This document shows, piece by piece, positions 47,353 to 59,325 of a DNA stretch of 64,000 nt (the first letter of the stretch is position 1; every line of letters starts with the position of its first letter). This DNA is from Linnemannia hyalina (lineage: Eukaryota > Mortierellomycota > Mortierellomycetes > Mortierellales > Mortierellaceae), in the NCBI GenBank assembly GCA_019671135.1, contig JAHRHY010000017.1, positions 1,116,001-1,180,000 on the forward strand, read 5' to 3'. A program made the position numbers and the translations under genes. Below the pieces are notes generated by a model. It did no database searches. It had not been told where the DNA came from and saw only the letters and a list, made by a program, of their open reading frames with translations.

Positions 47353-49806
47353 TCATGGTTGTTGGGGGACCGTTGTGATGAATTGCTTGAATCCTGCAAG
47401 CGCCTCGGGGTGGTTCCAGAAAATAAGTGATACCTCCGAATACACCTACAAGTGTCATCGGTCCAAAGAGTACGGAAGTTATCAGTCAATAGACGCCTCG
47501 TGAAGAAAGTAATATCAGCCGCAAGGAAACGCTCTCAACGAAGGTGTATATGTACCTGATCAATGGTCCAGCCAGTGCATTGGTACTTTTCCAGGGCAAA
47601 GATGAACCGGTCATACATTGACATGTCGTTCTTGGCCTCATACTATCACAAAGCATTGAACGAGAAACATGCATGTTAGCGTTAGCACTTATCGCCTTTC
47701 GTGAATATCCTTTAAACCCCCAAATATTGGTAATATCGCCAAAAGACAGACATAAAATACCTTGACGGTTTGCACAAAGTCCTTGGCTTCGATAAAGTCG
47801 GGCGAGACGACGAGTTCTTCTGGAGGTGCCTTGGAGATGACCCTTGGCTCCGTTACTTCGATCCCGCTCGCCACCGTTGGCAAAAATTTGTGGAAACGTT
47901 GCAACAAGTGTGGGTGGTAGCGCAGGATAATCGACACGTAGAAATAAAGCTATTCGAGCAAAATGAGAACAGCAGAACATGAGATTGACAATTCACTTCA
48001 ACACCGCGTTCAGCTTGACGATTTGCGATCGCAGATTACATCCTGTGGTTCCTTACAGTTGAGTAGGAGTGGTCCTTCTGAAATTTCCTGAGCAATGTGA
48101 TCAAATGTTGGTACATATCGGGTTCTTGCTGGGATCGCTCCTATGAATTAGACAATAATCCGAATCGAGTCAGAGGGCGGTCGAGTTCTAAGGCGTTACA
48201 TGATTGCTAGCGATGAGATGCGTTGAACGAGTATGAAGTGACAGTATTGGCTTGCGCACCTTGATGAGACTCAGGAAATCTGCTGCTGCGTGTCCATTAT
48301 TGTTTGCACTGACGTCCATCGGTTGGTCGGTTTGCTCAACGCCGACTATCAGCGAAGCGATATAAACAGGTGAAATAGTTGCATTAGCATTGCGATTTGT
48401 ACATGCAGAGCCTCCATTCTCCAGTCCGAGTTGACACATTATGTATCGTGTCCAGAATGCAGCACCGCGTTACCTGTCGTTGGGAGCAATCCTGCGGGTA
48501 TAGTTGGTTGAGTCTCGGCTTTGACCTTTACTTTGTAGTCCGAGTACATCATGGGCTGGTTGAATGTTACGTTGAGATTGATCCCGAAAGTTGACAGCAA
48601 CGATATAATTGTTGACAGGAGTGCGATATGAGGTAAGAGTATAGTCCAAGTATTGATGCCATTTTGTTATCAAAAGTTCCTTAATCACATGAATGCCCTG
48701 ATACGTTACCGGTACCAGCTGGTTCAGCAGACCCTGTGCTTCTGGCAAGAATTCCTTGAACCCCATCAAGAGATCTGGTTGATCCTGAAAGAGAGCCATG
48801 ACAGTTCTCACCAATTGCTCTATGGTCATACTGAGAGAACAAAACAAACGGAGGAGTCGGTCAACAATCCTTGCCTTAGGGATATGCCTGATATCGTTGA
48901 AGTCACTATGTCCGATTTCACAATTGAATTCTTGGGCCACGGCTCCAATGTTTCTCGAATGGTCTGTCATGTCGAGGGTATCCCTATGTGTTCTTCCTGC
49001 ACTCCTGTGGTTGTTTGCCAATGATGTGAACATGTACCTCAGTTCGTGGTATTTCTCCAGAGCACTGAGGAATTCCGTGTAGACCCTGGGGTTGCCCTCG
49101 TACGCCTTCTTGACCAGTCCAACATAGTCGGCGGCGGCTCTGTAGGTGAGTGTTTGTTGTGATGATCCTGCTCCCGAGTCTGTGGATGGCTGGTGGCCAT
49201 TTTGGATGTGTTGTCTAAAAAGAGGATAGAATAGAACAAAAAGAGATAAAGTTTCAGCTACAACAATTCCTCATGGTGGAATCCTTACGTTACTTGCGAG
49301 ACACCCTGCACATATACTCGCAGCATTCTGATACAGACAATTGTACACGCCATTGCATTGTATGTTACGATCAAAACGTTCAGACACACAGCTCCCACCA
49401 TTGTCGAGGGACAACGGCATTGGTATGATATTAAGATATAGACTTACTCGACACTACGTGAGCTTTGACCGAGAGAGACCAAGAGTTCTGCAACCGCCAT
49501 GCGAGATTCAGGTTGTTGAAAATGGAAGGCGGAGGTGCTGACCGAGGAGGCACTTGTGGCGGTGGTGATGGTAGGGGTGGTGGCGTCCATCATCAAGACG
49601 TCGGCATCATGATGTTGGTGATGTTGACCTTCGCCTCCGTTGGTATAACTTGAGCCGTTGAGGGCGAGGCTGATGCTGTGGATAGTACTGGCGCTGTCGA
49701 GGGGTGCGACGGAGAGTGAGTGGGCAAAGGAGGCGGTGGCGTCCATGTGGTCGTCTTGACTTGTCCCGCTGGGATCTCCCTGAGAGAGCGCGCCGGAGTG
49801 GTTCAT
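47353..49806 (-). CDS. Sin3-like protein made of three PAH domains only
   Basis: Paired amphipathic helix (PAH) domains bind short helices of transcription factors; in Sin3 they recruit an HDAC complex. Nine exons: 49806-49448, 49214-49038, 48830-48710, 48555-48474, 48345-48260, 48140-48057, 47949-47761, 47642-47556 and 47445-47353. All are in phase, giving 425 residues. PAH-1: AADYVGLVKKAYEGNPRVYT, FLSALEKYHEL, TIEQLVRTVMALFQDQPDLL, MGFKEFLPEA. PAH-2: AADFLSLIKERSQQEPDMYQ, LLRKFQKDHSYST, YVSIILRYHPHLLQRFHKFL. PAH-3: KDFVQTVKYEAKNDMSMYD, FALEKYQCTG, VYSEVSLIFWNHPEALAGF, KQFITTVPQQP, then stop. The Sin3 HDAC-interaction region and C-terminal domain are absent. The end of exon 3 could instead be 48716, also in phase. 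The N-terminus (about 120 residues) is Ser/Thr/His-rich. Confidence 0.85.
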
Positions 49807-50932
49807 GACGATCGAATTTTCACTCGTTTTGCTTCGGGTCGTTGGTGTGTATTCGAGAGAGGAGAGGTAGGTGGAGTTGGTCGAGTCGAGAGAGGAAAAC
49901 GGTGAAATAAACGGGGCGAATAGGGTCCGTCTTGGGGATAAGGAGGAGATATGATGTCCGTCGTGGTCTTGTGAGTGTAGGTGAATAAGTAGGTGTGCAA
50001 AGTGAGTAAGCTCTGAAAGAATGAGCTGAGTTTTTTTTTTCTTTCGAAGAGACGAAGTAAGAGTGCGAAAACAACAACAACGCGTTGAAGTATAGAGAGG
50101 AGGTGAGCGGGCTTTTCTTTGTTGTTGTCGTTGGTTGGTTGAGAGGACAATGGTGTGGGTGTATATAAGTAATTGGGGTAAGAAGAGTGAGGATAAGAAA
50201 GCGGGCGAGTGAGAGCGGTGGATGGGTGATTAGGAAGGGGGTGAGTGAGTAGTGAGAGTGGTCGAGGTGGTGAATGAGTTGGAAAGAGAAAGAGAAGACG
50301 CAGATGGAGAAGGAAGAAGAGAAAGAAAAAGGGAAAGGCTGAAAGAAGGAGTGGAAGGGACAAGAAGGGGAAGAATGAGCTTCTTTTGCCTGCCCCGTTG
50401 TTTCGAGGCTTGTTGGCTTGTTTGCACTTTGCACCCAGGGCACGAGGAAATTTATATATGGATCGCACACTTTCTCAACAAAAAAGAAGCGAGAGATCAT
50501 CACCTGCAAACAATACCAGATCCCTCGATCAACAGAGACCACTGTCATTCGCAAAGAGCGCAGAGCGAGGCATACAAAGGGTGTGATTCACCATTCTTTT
50601 GCCACTGCTGGGCAAAGAACGCGATGGAACACGCCGCTCTCTTATGGCTCTTTTGTTCGTTCTCCTCCAGCTCTGCTTCAGGCACCAACATCAGTCAATT
50701 GAACAAAATCCATTGCTCAACCCTGGGTTCGATCCAACCCAAGTTGTTAGTGACGTATTTTTCTCGATTTTGCCCGTTGGCTGTCGGCCTCCTGCTCGTC
50801 TGCAAAGTCGCATGTCATTTTCTTTTCCCATCCCTTCTCTTTCTCTCTTCTCCACAAACCACCAACTCTTCCTGCCAACTCCTTCACGCGTTCTCACTCT
50901 CTTTTCTATCAACCACCAACAACTATCCCACT
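49807..50932. promoter_or_regulatory. Divergent promoter PAH gene / ARPC3
   Basis: About 1.1 kb between two genes transcribed outward. Purine-rich blocks (50215-50375) and a C/T-rich leader just before ARPC3. A long open + frame here (from about 50252) is of low complexity and antisense to equally open minus frames, so I do not call it a gene. Confidence 0.55.
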
Positions 50933-52069
50933 ATGCCTGTAAGTCAGTTGCACCTGGCTCACCCCCAAGGAGACAACTTGCACTCCAAGAGTGTACTCTG
51001 GAACGTCAGTCATCCAGTCCCATCAACTACCAGGAGACACAGTAGCACACGAAGCAAGCAGGAGAACCTTTTATTGAAGAGACCATCGTCATGTCAAGCA
51101 AGAATGGCTCTTGCAGGACAATATGAGCAGACATCGGACAAGAGACAATGTTGTCTGTGTTTGTGGACGTCAGGAACACGATGGACGATGGCACGCTTTT
51201 TTATATCGAAAGTGTGAGAGAATATAGGAGCTAACCAGTCTTCAACACCTTGCCTTGCGTGTCGCTTTCTGGTCTGGATCCATATCTCACGCCGATGATA
51301 GGCATACCACTCTGCCTTCAATGAGTTAACAGACTTGCGCTCTGTCGGAAGCATGGCCCTCTTGCCCATCAAGACCCGTGTCCGTGGACCTGCGCCTATC
51401 GGTATGCTCAATGGCTACTAATTGACATCATTTATTAATATCAGTCCCCGTTCCTGGACATGGCCAAAAGCGACACTACTCTCTCACTTGTCGGCTTTTT
51501 CGTCTCTTCAGACCAACTCAACTTTTTTCTTACCTTCATTATATTCGTCATTAGCTGACCCTAATGCTGAGGATATCATTGACGAGGCACTCAACTTGTT
51601 CCGTGCCAACGTCCTCTTCAGGAACTTTGAGATCAAGGGCGACGCCGACAGAGTCTTGATCTACCTCATCCTCTTCATCACAGAGTGTCTCGGAAAGCTC
51701 GCAAGGAACCCCAGTCTCAGAGAGGCAGAAAAGATCTTAGGCACCTTGGCCCTTGGAAACTTTGCCATCCCTGGCGACGCCACCTTCCCCCTCAACGCTC
51801 TCTACACCGCCCCCGCCAACAAGATGGATGCTGGTATGCTTCTACTTTGTTTCGACGTTATGACTGGATCAATTGAACAAGGCTATCATTCCATCTCACA
51901 CCGAACTTGTTTTTCCATCACTTGAATGACAGATTTGTTGCGCCAGTACGTGTCGCAGCTGCGTCAGGAGATGGCTGTCAGACTCCCCAACCGCATCTAT
52001 GAGAACGACAAGCCTGGAAAGTGGTGGATGTGCTTCCAAAAGAGAAAGTTCATGAACAAGTCTCTGTAA
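50933..52069 (+). CDS. ARC18: Arp2/3 complex subunit 3 (ARPC3, p21)
   Basis: Structural subunit of the Arp2/3 complex, which nucleates branched actin at endocytic patches. Exons 50933-50938 (ATGCCT), 51302-51401, 51555-51833 and 51933-52069 join in phase to give 173 residues; family members have about 174-178. Visible: [107 protein letters not shown] and [16 protein letters not shown] at the end. The first exon is only two codons and is followed by GTAAGT, so intron 1 begins almost at the start codon. Confidence 0.96.
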
Positions 52070-52983
52070 GAATGCCATACCCCCGCCGCCACTACTACTT
52101 ACCCACCACCAACAACATCGGATCAAAACAGTCAAGGTAGCAGGAGCAGGAGCAGGAGCAGGAGGAGAAGAAAGGACTAGGAGCGCAAAGGAGGAGGTGG
52201 AGGAGAAGTCATGGTTCTGCGAATAGAAGAGACAGCTCTACCGACAATTGAAACAAAAAAAACGCAACGCAACCCTTGAGGCTCATACCCCTACGACTCC
52301 TCCTTCCAACCTCAATTGCTAAGAGAGAATAAAAGAATCGAAAACTGCTACCGATCTGCATCCGTGGCGATCCGTTTTTTTTTTGCTTCTTTTCTGGCAC
52401 TGCTGGACCCACTGCCTTCATTCATAAAGACCTTGGTCAATGGGGAGGCATTTATATCAGGGAGTTCAACCCTATTTACTCACTCCCTTCCAATTGTGAT
52501 GGCCGCGCGCTTGTTTCTGCCATGTTGACGCTTCCAATCCTTCCGTTGGCTGTTTTGAAAGATGGACTTTACAGGATACAGAAAGTCTTGTTGAGATATA
52601 AGATATATTAAGTGTTCCGTTGATAAAGGATAGATAAATGGCGACTGTCGCACTCTGGTGGCGACAAGATCCCGCGCGGGAAGGAGCGCATTAATTAGAG
52701 ATGACTGTTGAATCCAAAGTGAGGTCCATAAACTGTTGGCCAATTTGACCGTTGTTGCATTAGACCGAAAGAATTATAAGACAAAGGCACAACGCCTCCT
52801 CCTCTCCTTTTTTCATACCTTTTCACACTTTCCGCCTCTTTACTCCAACTCATCATCGCATACACAAGCAACGAGAGACACACCCCAGCATCCTTTCCTC
52901 GCATCCACGAAACACACCCAACAACACCACCTTCACTCAAACATCAGCTTCCCCTCCAACTCACACTCGTACACATTCATTCC
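52070..52983. promoter_or_regulatory. ARPC3 3' UTR and UBE2O promoter
   Basis: Contains GGAGCA-type repeats (about 52139-52170), a perfect 12-bp palindrome TCCCGCGCGGGA at 52671-52682 about 300 bp before the UBE2O start, and the GCGA/TCGC inverted pair at 52642-52652. The palindrome contains TCCCGC half-sites like those of E2F/MBF-type factors. Function is inference. No gene was seen. Confidence 0.5.
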
Positions 52984-55900
52984 ATGGCAAAGACCCTCTT
53001 CACCGCAAAGGTACCACCAGCATCCCTATCCTTTACCTTTTGTTTCGCTCATGCCAATCAACCGCAGTCAAACACATCGGTGAGAGAGTGAGAGTGAGAA
53101 AGAGTCAACTGACAAGTATGCGACTAACTCCCTGTCTTTTAAATTACTCCAGGTCTTTCTAGAGGATGCTGTCCACCTGAAGGACGACCCTCAGCGATTG
53201 GGCCTCGTCGTGAAGACCTGGCACGACTTTGACTCGGGCGAAGACGAAGAAGACGAAGACTCGACCGGACCTGTAAGTCACTTATGAATCCCGCATGGCG
53301 AATGATTCAATGACTATCCACCAAGGGATTAAAACTAATCATTCCTTTGTATTGTATCCTAATAGCTTGGACTGCAACAAGTCTCCGTCCACTGGGCCGA
53401 TGGCTCGGCACCACAGGTTGTTCAGGAGGACGACTTGGTCGTCGTCGACAGATCCTTTAGCCACGGCGACGTTGTCAAGCGCTCCCCCAACGACATCATG
53501 TCAGGATCTGTTATCGATGTCAAGGTCGTACTAGACCTGCAAAAGATCTGCCCGCCCATGACCGGGTACTCGGGAATCGACGCCAAGCATGTCGACTTTG
53601 TCCAACAGTTCGTCGTAAACAACCATATCATCTACGATGGTTGGCTGGGAGTCATCCAAGAGGTAAGGAAGTGGTCGCTGAAACTGCGAGGGCGTGCAAG
53701 AGGAGACGAAAGACCATATCCGAAAGTGAGCCCTGAAACGATGAGCAGCAATTGTTTGGCGCTCATGTAAACCACAACCCCTATCCGTCTGGCCCCGATC
53801 CATTATCACACAGACACAGCATCACACACACTGCGGACCCCCCTTTCCATCCCTTTTGTCGGCTCACCATCGCAAACACCAACAGTTTTTTTTCTTCATC
53901 TCGATCTCTTCTCTAAACAATGCCTTCTTTATCATACTCTTTAGGTAAAAGATGAAGTGACCCTTCTCATGTCTGACGGCAGCATTTGTACCGTCAAAGA
54001 CTCGGATGACTTGGACCTCGGCGACCAGTTCCACGATCAATCATGCTTCTTCCCCGACTCTCTCGCCCCTGGTCATGTAAGTTTTTTTTATCGCTTAGCC
54101 CGCCAAAATCGAGTCGAAAAGAGATTATGAATCGGGTCAGTGAGCAAGTTAGAGTGGCCGACTCACATATTTTCGTTTTCCGACATTGGCCTTGTATAGG
54201 CTGTACATGGGCCATCGCGCGTCTTCAAGAACGCCCAATATCAATCCAAGAGCTATCCCAGCTCCAAACAAGGACATGTTATGAGGACAGAGGTCACCTC
54301 CATCACGGTCAACTGGCTCTCTTTCAACCCCTTGGCGCTGGATCAGACCCCAGGAGTCGCCCCTCCTCCCAGGGAGCTGGATGACTTTGAAAACATCATT
54401 GTTTACAAGAGTGTCGAGCAGCATTGCACGTATGAACTTCTGGACCGGGTTAAGATCGTGCATCCTGCGACTCTGAAAGGTACCAAGACAACTGTACCTA
54501 ATGTATTTTCCTCCTCTAGAGTATTGTTACGAACTGTTTCTGAGAAAAACTACTAACAACCCTATTTATATATTGCTTACCTCCGCTCTTAGCCTTGGGT
54601 CTCAAGACATACTGTCCCTTCATGAAGAGCAAGCCCACTCGACTTCAGTGTCCCCACTACCACAGGCATGACACAGAGTTTGCCACTGAAGAGATGGTAT
54701 GTTCTTTTTTTCACTATGGCTATGACCGCACACCTTTCGACCCATCCAAAGACCGATATACTAACGTTCGTCGCCTAAACTACTCTCTGTTACAAATAGC
54801 AAGTCGTCGGAACAAAGACAGTGGTGACAGTGCTGTGGCAGGATCTCACCGTGTCGACAGACTTAGCCTCGACAGCCATTGTCCCATACCTTAACATGGA
54901 CGATCAGGATGTATGGCCCACCGACTATGTGCTTCTGAAGCCAGGCGAGGTCTTGATGGACGAGCCCGGTGGCCTTAACTTTGACCGCAAAAAGTCAGAC
55001 ATGCTTGGAATCGTTCAGTCTGCCAACGCCAAGGAGCGAACAGCGCTGGTCAAATGGTTCAGCGAGGAGCGCGATGAAGGACTGGAACAGGAGGCTGAAG
55101 AGTGTTCGTTGTATGAGATCATGTCACACCCCGATCTCAAGTTCAGGATGGGTGACACGGTTGTTGTGAGTCGAGAGCGTGAGCAAAATCCTTCTTCGGA
55201 CATTGCGCCAAGAGCACCCAGCGTTGCCGAGATTTTGTCGTTGGTGGTTCGTGGCAAGGAGATCTATAATGAGCTGTTCAAACAAGTCCCCAAGGTCTAC
55301 GCCGACAAACCATGGAAGATAGAGCGAAGAGGAAAGACCTTATTGAAGCGCTATGGCGTCGAGGGAGTCGAGGCATTGGATCGTTATCTCTCCGAGACCA
55401 ACAAGATGGCGTCTAAGACGATTCACAGGCTTGTTGACCGCGGCGACCCATTGAAGCCTGCCATTCCAGACGATGTATTGGCCAACTTACCTCAGGACGA
55501 GAAAGACGCGGAGACCATCAGGACGCGGCTGAACTGGGTCGGACAGATCTGGAAAGTATACCCTGATCAGCCCACTGCCCGCATTCGTTTCATGGACGGG
55601 AGCGAGGAAGATATCCCTGTCGGCAGGATTATGGTGATTGAGGATGAGGATGACGATGACGAGGAAGACGATAGTCAGGATGAGGGAGCGTTTGAAGAGT
55701 ACGATTTCGACCAGGCGAATGACACTGAGTCAGGCGAGGCTTCATCCGACGATAGCTGGGAGACCGATTCTGAGGCCGGCGCCGATGATGGATCCACGAG
55801 TGATGTCGATGACGATGAGGATAAAGCTACTGAATCCAAAACCAAGACAAATGGGTCGGCACTCGAGGCTAACGCAGCGAGCAAGAATGCAGTCCAGGAA

Positions 55901-57298
55901 GAAACCAATGGACATGGAAAAAAGGTTCCTGAGCCAGAGTCTGTGATTGCAGACCCACTGCCAGAGCCCGAGGAGATTATTTCCGACCAGAATGATGCCT
56001 CAAAAACACAAGCGGCAACAGTGGCAGAGCATAAGGACTGGAGAAGTTTTGCGGTGCTGGAAGAGACACCCGCCGACCATCATTTTTTGCAGAACACCCA
56101 CGACGTCCAACACACCGATAGAGCTTGGTTTAAGCGGATCGCCAAGGAGCACGCCATCTTGTCGTCGTCGCTACCGGATGGAATCCGAGTCCGTGCCTTT
56201 GAGGATCGAATGGACTTGCTGAGAGTCCTTATCCAAGGCCCCGATCATACCCCCTACCGTAATGCCCTCTTCCTCTTTGACTTTAAGCTGCCCAGTCAGT
56301 TCCCTAGCCAGGTATGATATCCTTCGTTTTTGGTGTCACTGCTTAGCCCTTCTAGTCTCTGGTCTGGTCTTTTTATTCACTAAGTTTGTTTGTTCTCCTG
56401 TTCAATCCATTAGCCACCAATTGCGTTTTTTCACTCATGGACTGGCGGCATTGGCAGGATCAACCCGAACTTGTATGAGGATGGAAACGTTTGCTTGAGT
56501 CTTTTGAACACATGGCATGGCAAGGATCAGACAGAGACCTGGACCCCTAGCTCAAGTATCCTTCAGGTATGACCCAGGGACTGAACGAAAGTTTGTTATT
56601 TGATGCAACAAGTGTAATTGCAGATGACCAATCGTTCTTTTTTCATTCCATTCATGTAGCTCCTGATCTCTCTGCAAGGTCTTGTCCTTGTCCCTGAGCC
56701 ATATTATAACGAAGCAGGGTAAGCTTCTTGGTCTATGACGTTTGTTTGTATTTGCAGAGGTGATCACTGAAACTATGCTAACCATATCCTTTGTCCTATT
56801 TCATTTATAGATTCGAAAAGTTTGTTGGTACTGAAGAAGCAGCTCGCAATTCGGAACTCTACAACGAGAAGGTGTACCTGTTGTCCTTGAAGGTAACCAA
56901 CACTCTCATGTTCAATGACAATGATAATTCAACACAATACGTATTTCCTCAAAGTGATTTTAACAGTGTGCTAACACTGGTTATGGATCTGCTTTGCAAC
57001 TTTTTAGACGATTCAAACAATCCTGAACCACCCCCCGACACCACTGAGCAAGGAGGTGCGGTATTTCTACTTTGAGCGACAAAAGCTAGAGCAGGTTGTG
57101 ATCGAAGGTCTTGAGCTCGTTGCATATTCTGAAGCTGAAGCTGACGCAGAGGCTGAATCAGCAGATGGCACAGAGCGGCAGGACGAGAGCAGTGGTACGG
57201 AGAAGGAGGCAGGACCGATGATCAAGCGGATCAGCAAGGGAGCGCTAAAGATGTTGAAGAAGCACATTGATGCGCTTAGTCATTTCTTGGAGGAGTAG
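52984..57298 (+). CDS. UBE2O: UBE2O-type E2/E3 hybrid ubiquitin-conjugating enzyme
   Basis: Large E2 that can act without a separate E3; in animals it ubiquitinates orphan and basic-patch proteins. Eleven exons: 52984-53010, 53153-53272, 53366-53662, 53945-54076, 54200-54479, 54593-54696, 54800-56311, 56414-56566, 56660-56718, 56811-56892 and 57008-57298. All are in phase, giving 1018 residues. The N-terminal half carries the SH3-like/tudor-like conserved regions ([70 protein letters not shown]), then an acidic linker. The UBC domain starts near [20 protein letters not shown]; the active-site Cys is at residue 851 in [18 protein letters not shown], followed by [20 protein letters not shown]. 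The GNVCLSLL loop and C-terminal helices match UBE2O and plant PHO2-type E2s. Confidence 0.96.
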
Positions 57299-57993
57299 AG
57301 AAGCTGGTGCCTACATTAGTAATATTTTGTAATCTATTGAAACTGTCTTTTTGCACCCTTGAGACTGGCTGTGTTCTTTAAGTTGAAGGCGAAGGCGAAG
57401 GCAAGCTTGAGGATGAGCAGATACTATGGCTTATGAGGGGTTGTTGATTGGGCGAATGGCTTGAATCATGTGACAGTGAATTAAGGTGACGTCATGGTCT
57501 CAATAAAAAAACGGAGATAAAAAGGCGGGTGCCATGAGTTTTTGATGGTTTGTCTTTCTTTCTTTTCCCTTTTCTTTCATTCTGTTCCCCTTCCTATTCG
57601 ACCCTTGTGGAAGTTTACCCGTCCTCTCTGTCGAATCACTTGGTCACCTCTTCGTTGTACCCTCTACTCTCACTCGCCTTTTCACTCGCTCTCACTCCCC
57701 CACGGCAAAGCTCTTGTAAAGTGAACTCTTCGCCTCCTTACATCCACCTACATTCACCCACTTGTCTGCTTGCATCACTTTTTTTCCGACTATTTCATTA
57801 TCTGCTCGGAAAACACTACCAGACAGCACCCCTTCCCCAACAATAACCAACAAACGGTGACAAAGTTCAAGAATAAAACAAAACCACAAAAGAAACAAAG
57901 AACAACACAAAACCCTTCCCTTTTCCTAGACCACACTCCTCATTCCTCACTCCTCACTCCACACACTAAGTACATTCTGCTGCGGATATCCGA
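57299..57993. promoter_or_regulatory. UBE2O 3' UTR and TFIIB promoter
   Basis: Includes a perfect cAMP-response-type octamer TGACGTCA at 57487-57494, about 500 bp before the TFIIB start, and C/T-rich leader sequence up to the ATG. bZIP binding is inference. No gene was seen. Confidence 0.5.
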
Positions 57994-59325
57994 ATGAGTA
58001 CCATGACTGTCACCCCGGCTCCCCAGCAAAGGATTGTTGATTTGAACGTCCAGCTCATGTGTCCAGGTGAGTAAATGTGCATGTCGTGATATCACGGCGA
58101 GAGCTTGTTGTGGGGAAGATACTAGAGTCAAAAAGTAAAAAAGGCGTTGTAAACTCACATCTACCTTTTCATGTCTGCTCATCATTCTCATATCCCATCT
58201 CTATACTGCCGCCCTCTTTCTCTACTTTTTGAAAATGGGATATCATACTCTTCAAGACTGTAAGATTGTGCCTCCAAACATCTCGGAAGAGTTTTCGAAC
58301 GGCGATCTTGTCTGTGCGGACTGTGGCCTTGTGTTAGGAGATCGAATCGTCGATACTCGGTCCGAATGGCGTACATTCGCAAACGATGAGGGTGACGACC
58401 CCTCGCGTGTCGGTTCTGCTGCGAACCCCTTGCTCAATGGACCTCAGCTAGATACAGTCATCTCGCAGAGAGATGGAGGCTCGGGTGCAGCGAGGGAGTT
58501 GAACAGAACTCACGGCCGCGTTACCGCTGTAAAGGGTGAAAGGAACTTGCTTCAGGCATACAAGGATATTTCGGCCATGTGTGAAGCCATTGGATTGCCC
58601 AAGCTCATTGGTAAGATGTCCTCGACACCCCTTCCTTTTTTTTTTGTTGAATTTGCGCATCTAATTATTTGTTAGCCTTTTTGAATGCGTATGGAGACTG
58701 AATGGGATATGACATGGGCCTGACGCTAATCTATCCTATATTCTTTTTAATCTTGACGTCTTTCCTTCATTCAACAGCCGATATCGCAAAGCAGCTGTTT
58801 AAGAGAGTTGAGGATGAAAAGCTCCTGAGAGGCAAACCCAATGAAAGTATCATTGCTGCTTGTATCTTTATTGCATGTCGACAAGAGGGTGTCCCGCGTA
58901 CTTTCAAGGAGATCTGTACGCTGACTCAGGTTCCCAAGAAGGAGATTGGCCGCTGCTTCAAGGCCTTGAACGACGCATTCCACGAGACAAAGGTTCAGAC
59001 GATGACCTCGGAGGATCTGATGGCGCGTTTCTGCAATAACTTGGGCTTGAACATGGAGATCCAGAAGGCAGCAGTGGAGCTGACCAAGAAGGCCAAGGAA
59101 ATTGGAACACTCGCCGGAAAGTCCCCAGTCTCGATCGCAGCAGCCTGCATCTACATGGCTTCGACTTTGTACAAGGAGGACCGGAACACACGGGACATTT
59201 CCCTGGTCTGTGGTGTATCTGAGGTTACGATCAAGAATGCATACAAGCATCTCTACAACGAACGGGCACGTCTGGTTGACGATCGGATCACAGCCAAGTT
59301 GATCGATAACCTGCCCTCGCCCTAA
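57994..59325 (+). CDS. SUA7: Transcription initiation factor TFIIB
   Basis: General Pol II factor that bridges TBP-bound promoter DNA and the polymerase. Exons 57994-58066, 58257-58610 and 58778-59325 join in phase to give 324 residues. The zinc ribbon MCPDC..VCADC spans the first intron (Cys pairs at about residues 23/26 and 44/47), followed by the B-reader/linker (DTRSEWRTFANDEGDDPSRV). Two cyclin folds follow: FKRVEDEKLLRGKPNESIIA, ACIFIACRQEGVPRTFKEI, then AKEIGTLAGKSPVSIAAACI, YMASTLYKEDRNTRDISL and CGVSEVTIKNAYKHLY. All blocks match eukaryotic TFIIB rather than Brf1. FCP1, whose family binds TFIIB, is about 30 kb away; this is probably coincidence. Confidence 0.98.

Noticed and set aside
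50700..50745. GGGTTCGATCC, a tRNA B-box match
   Set aside because: No A-box, acceptor stem or anticodon arm could be formed around it.
50252..51217. 321-codon open + frame
   Set aside because: Low complexity, overlaps equally open minus frames and the first exon of ARPC3; no domain.
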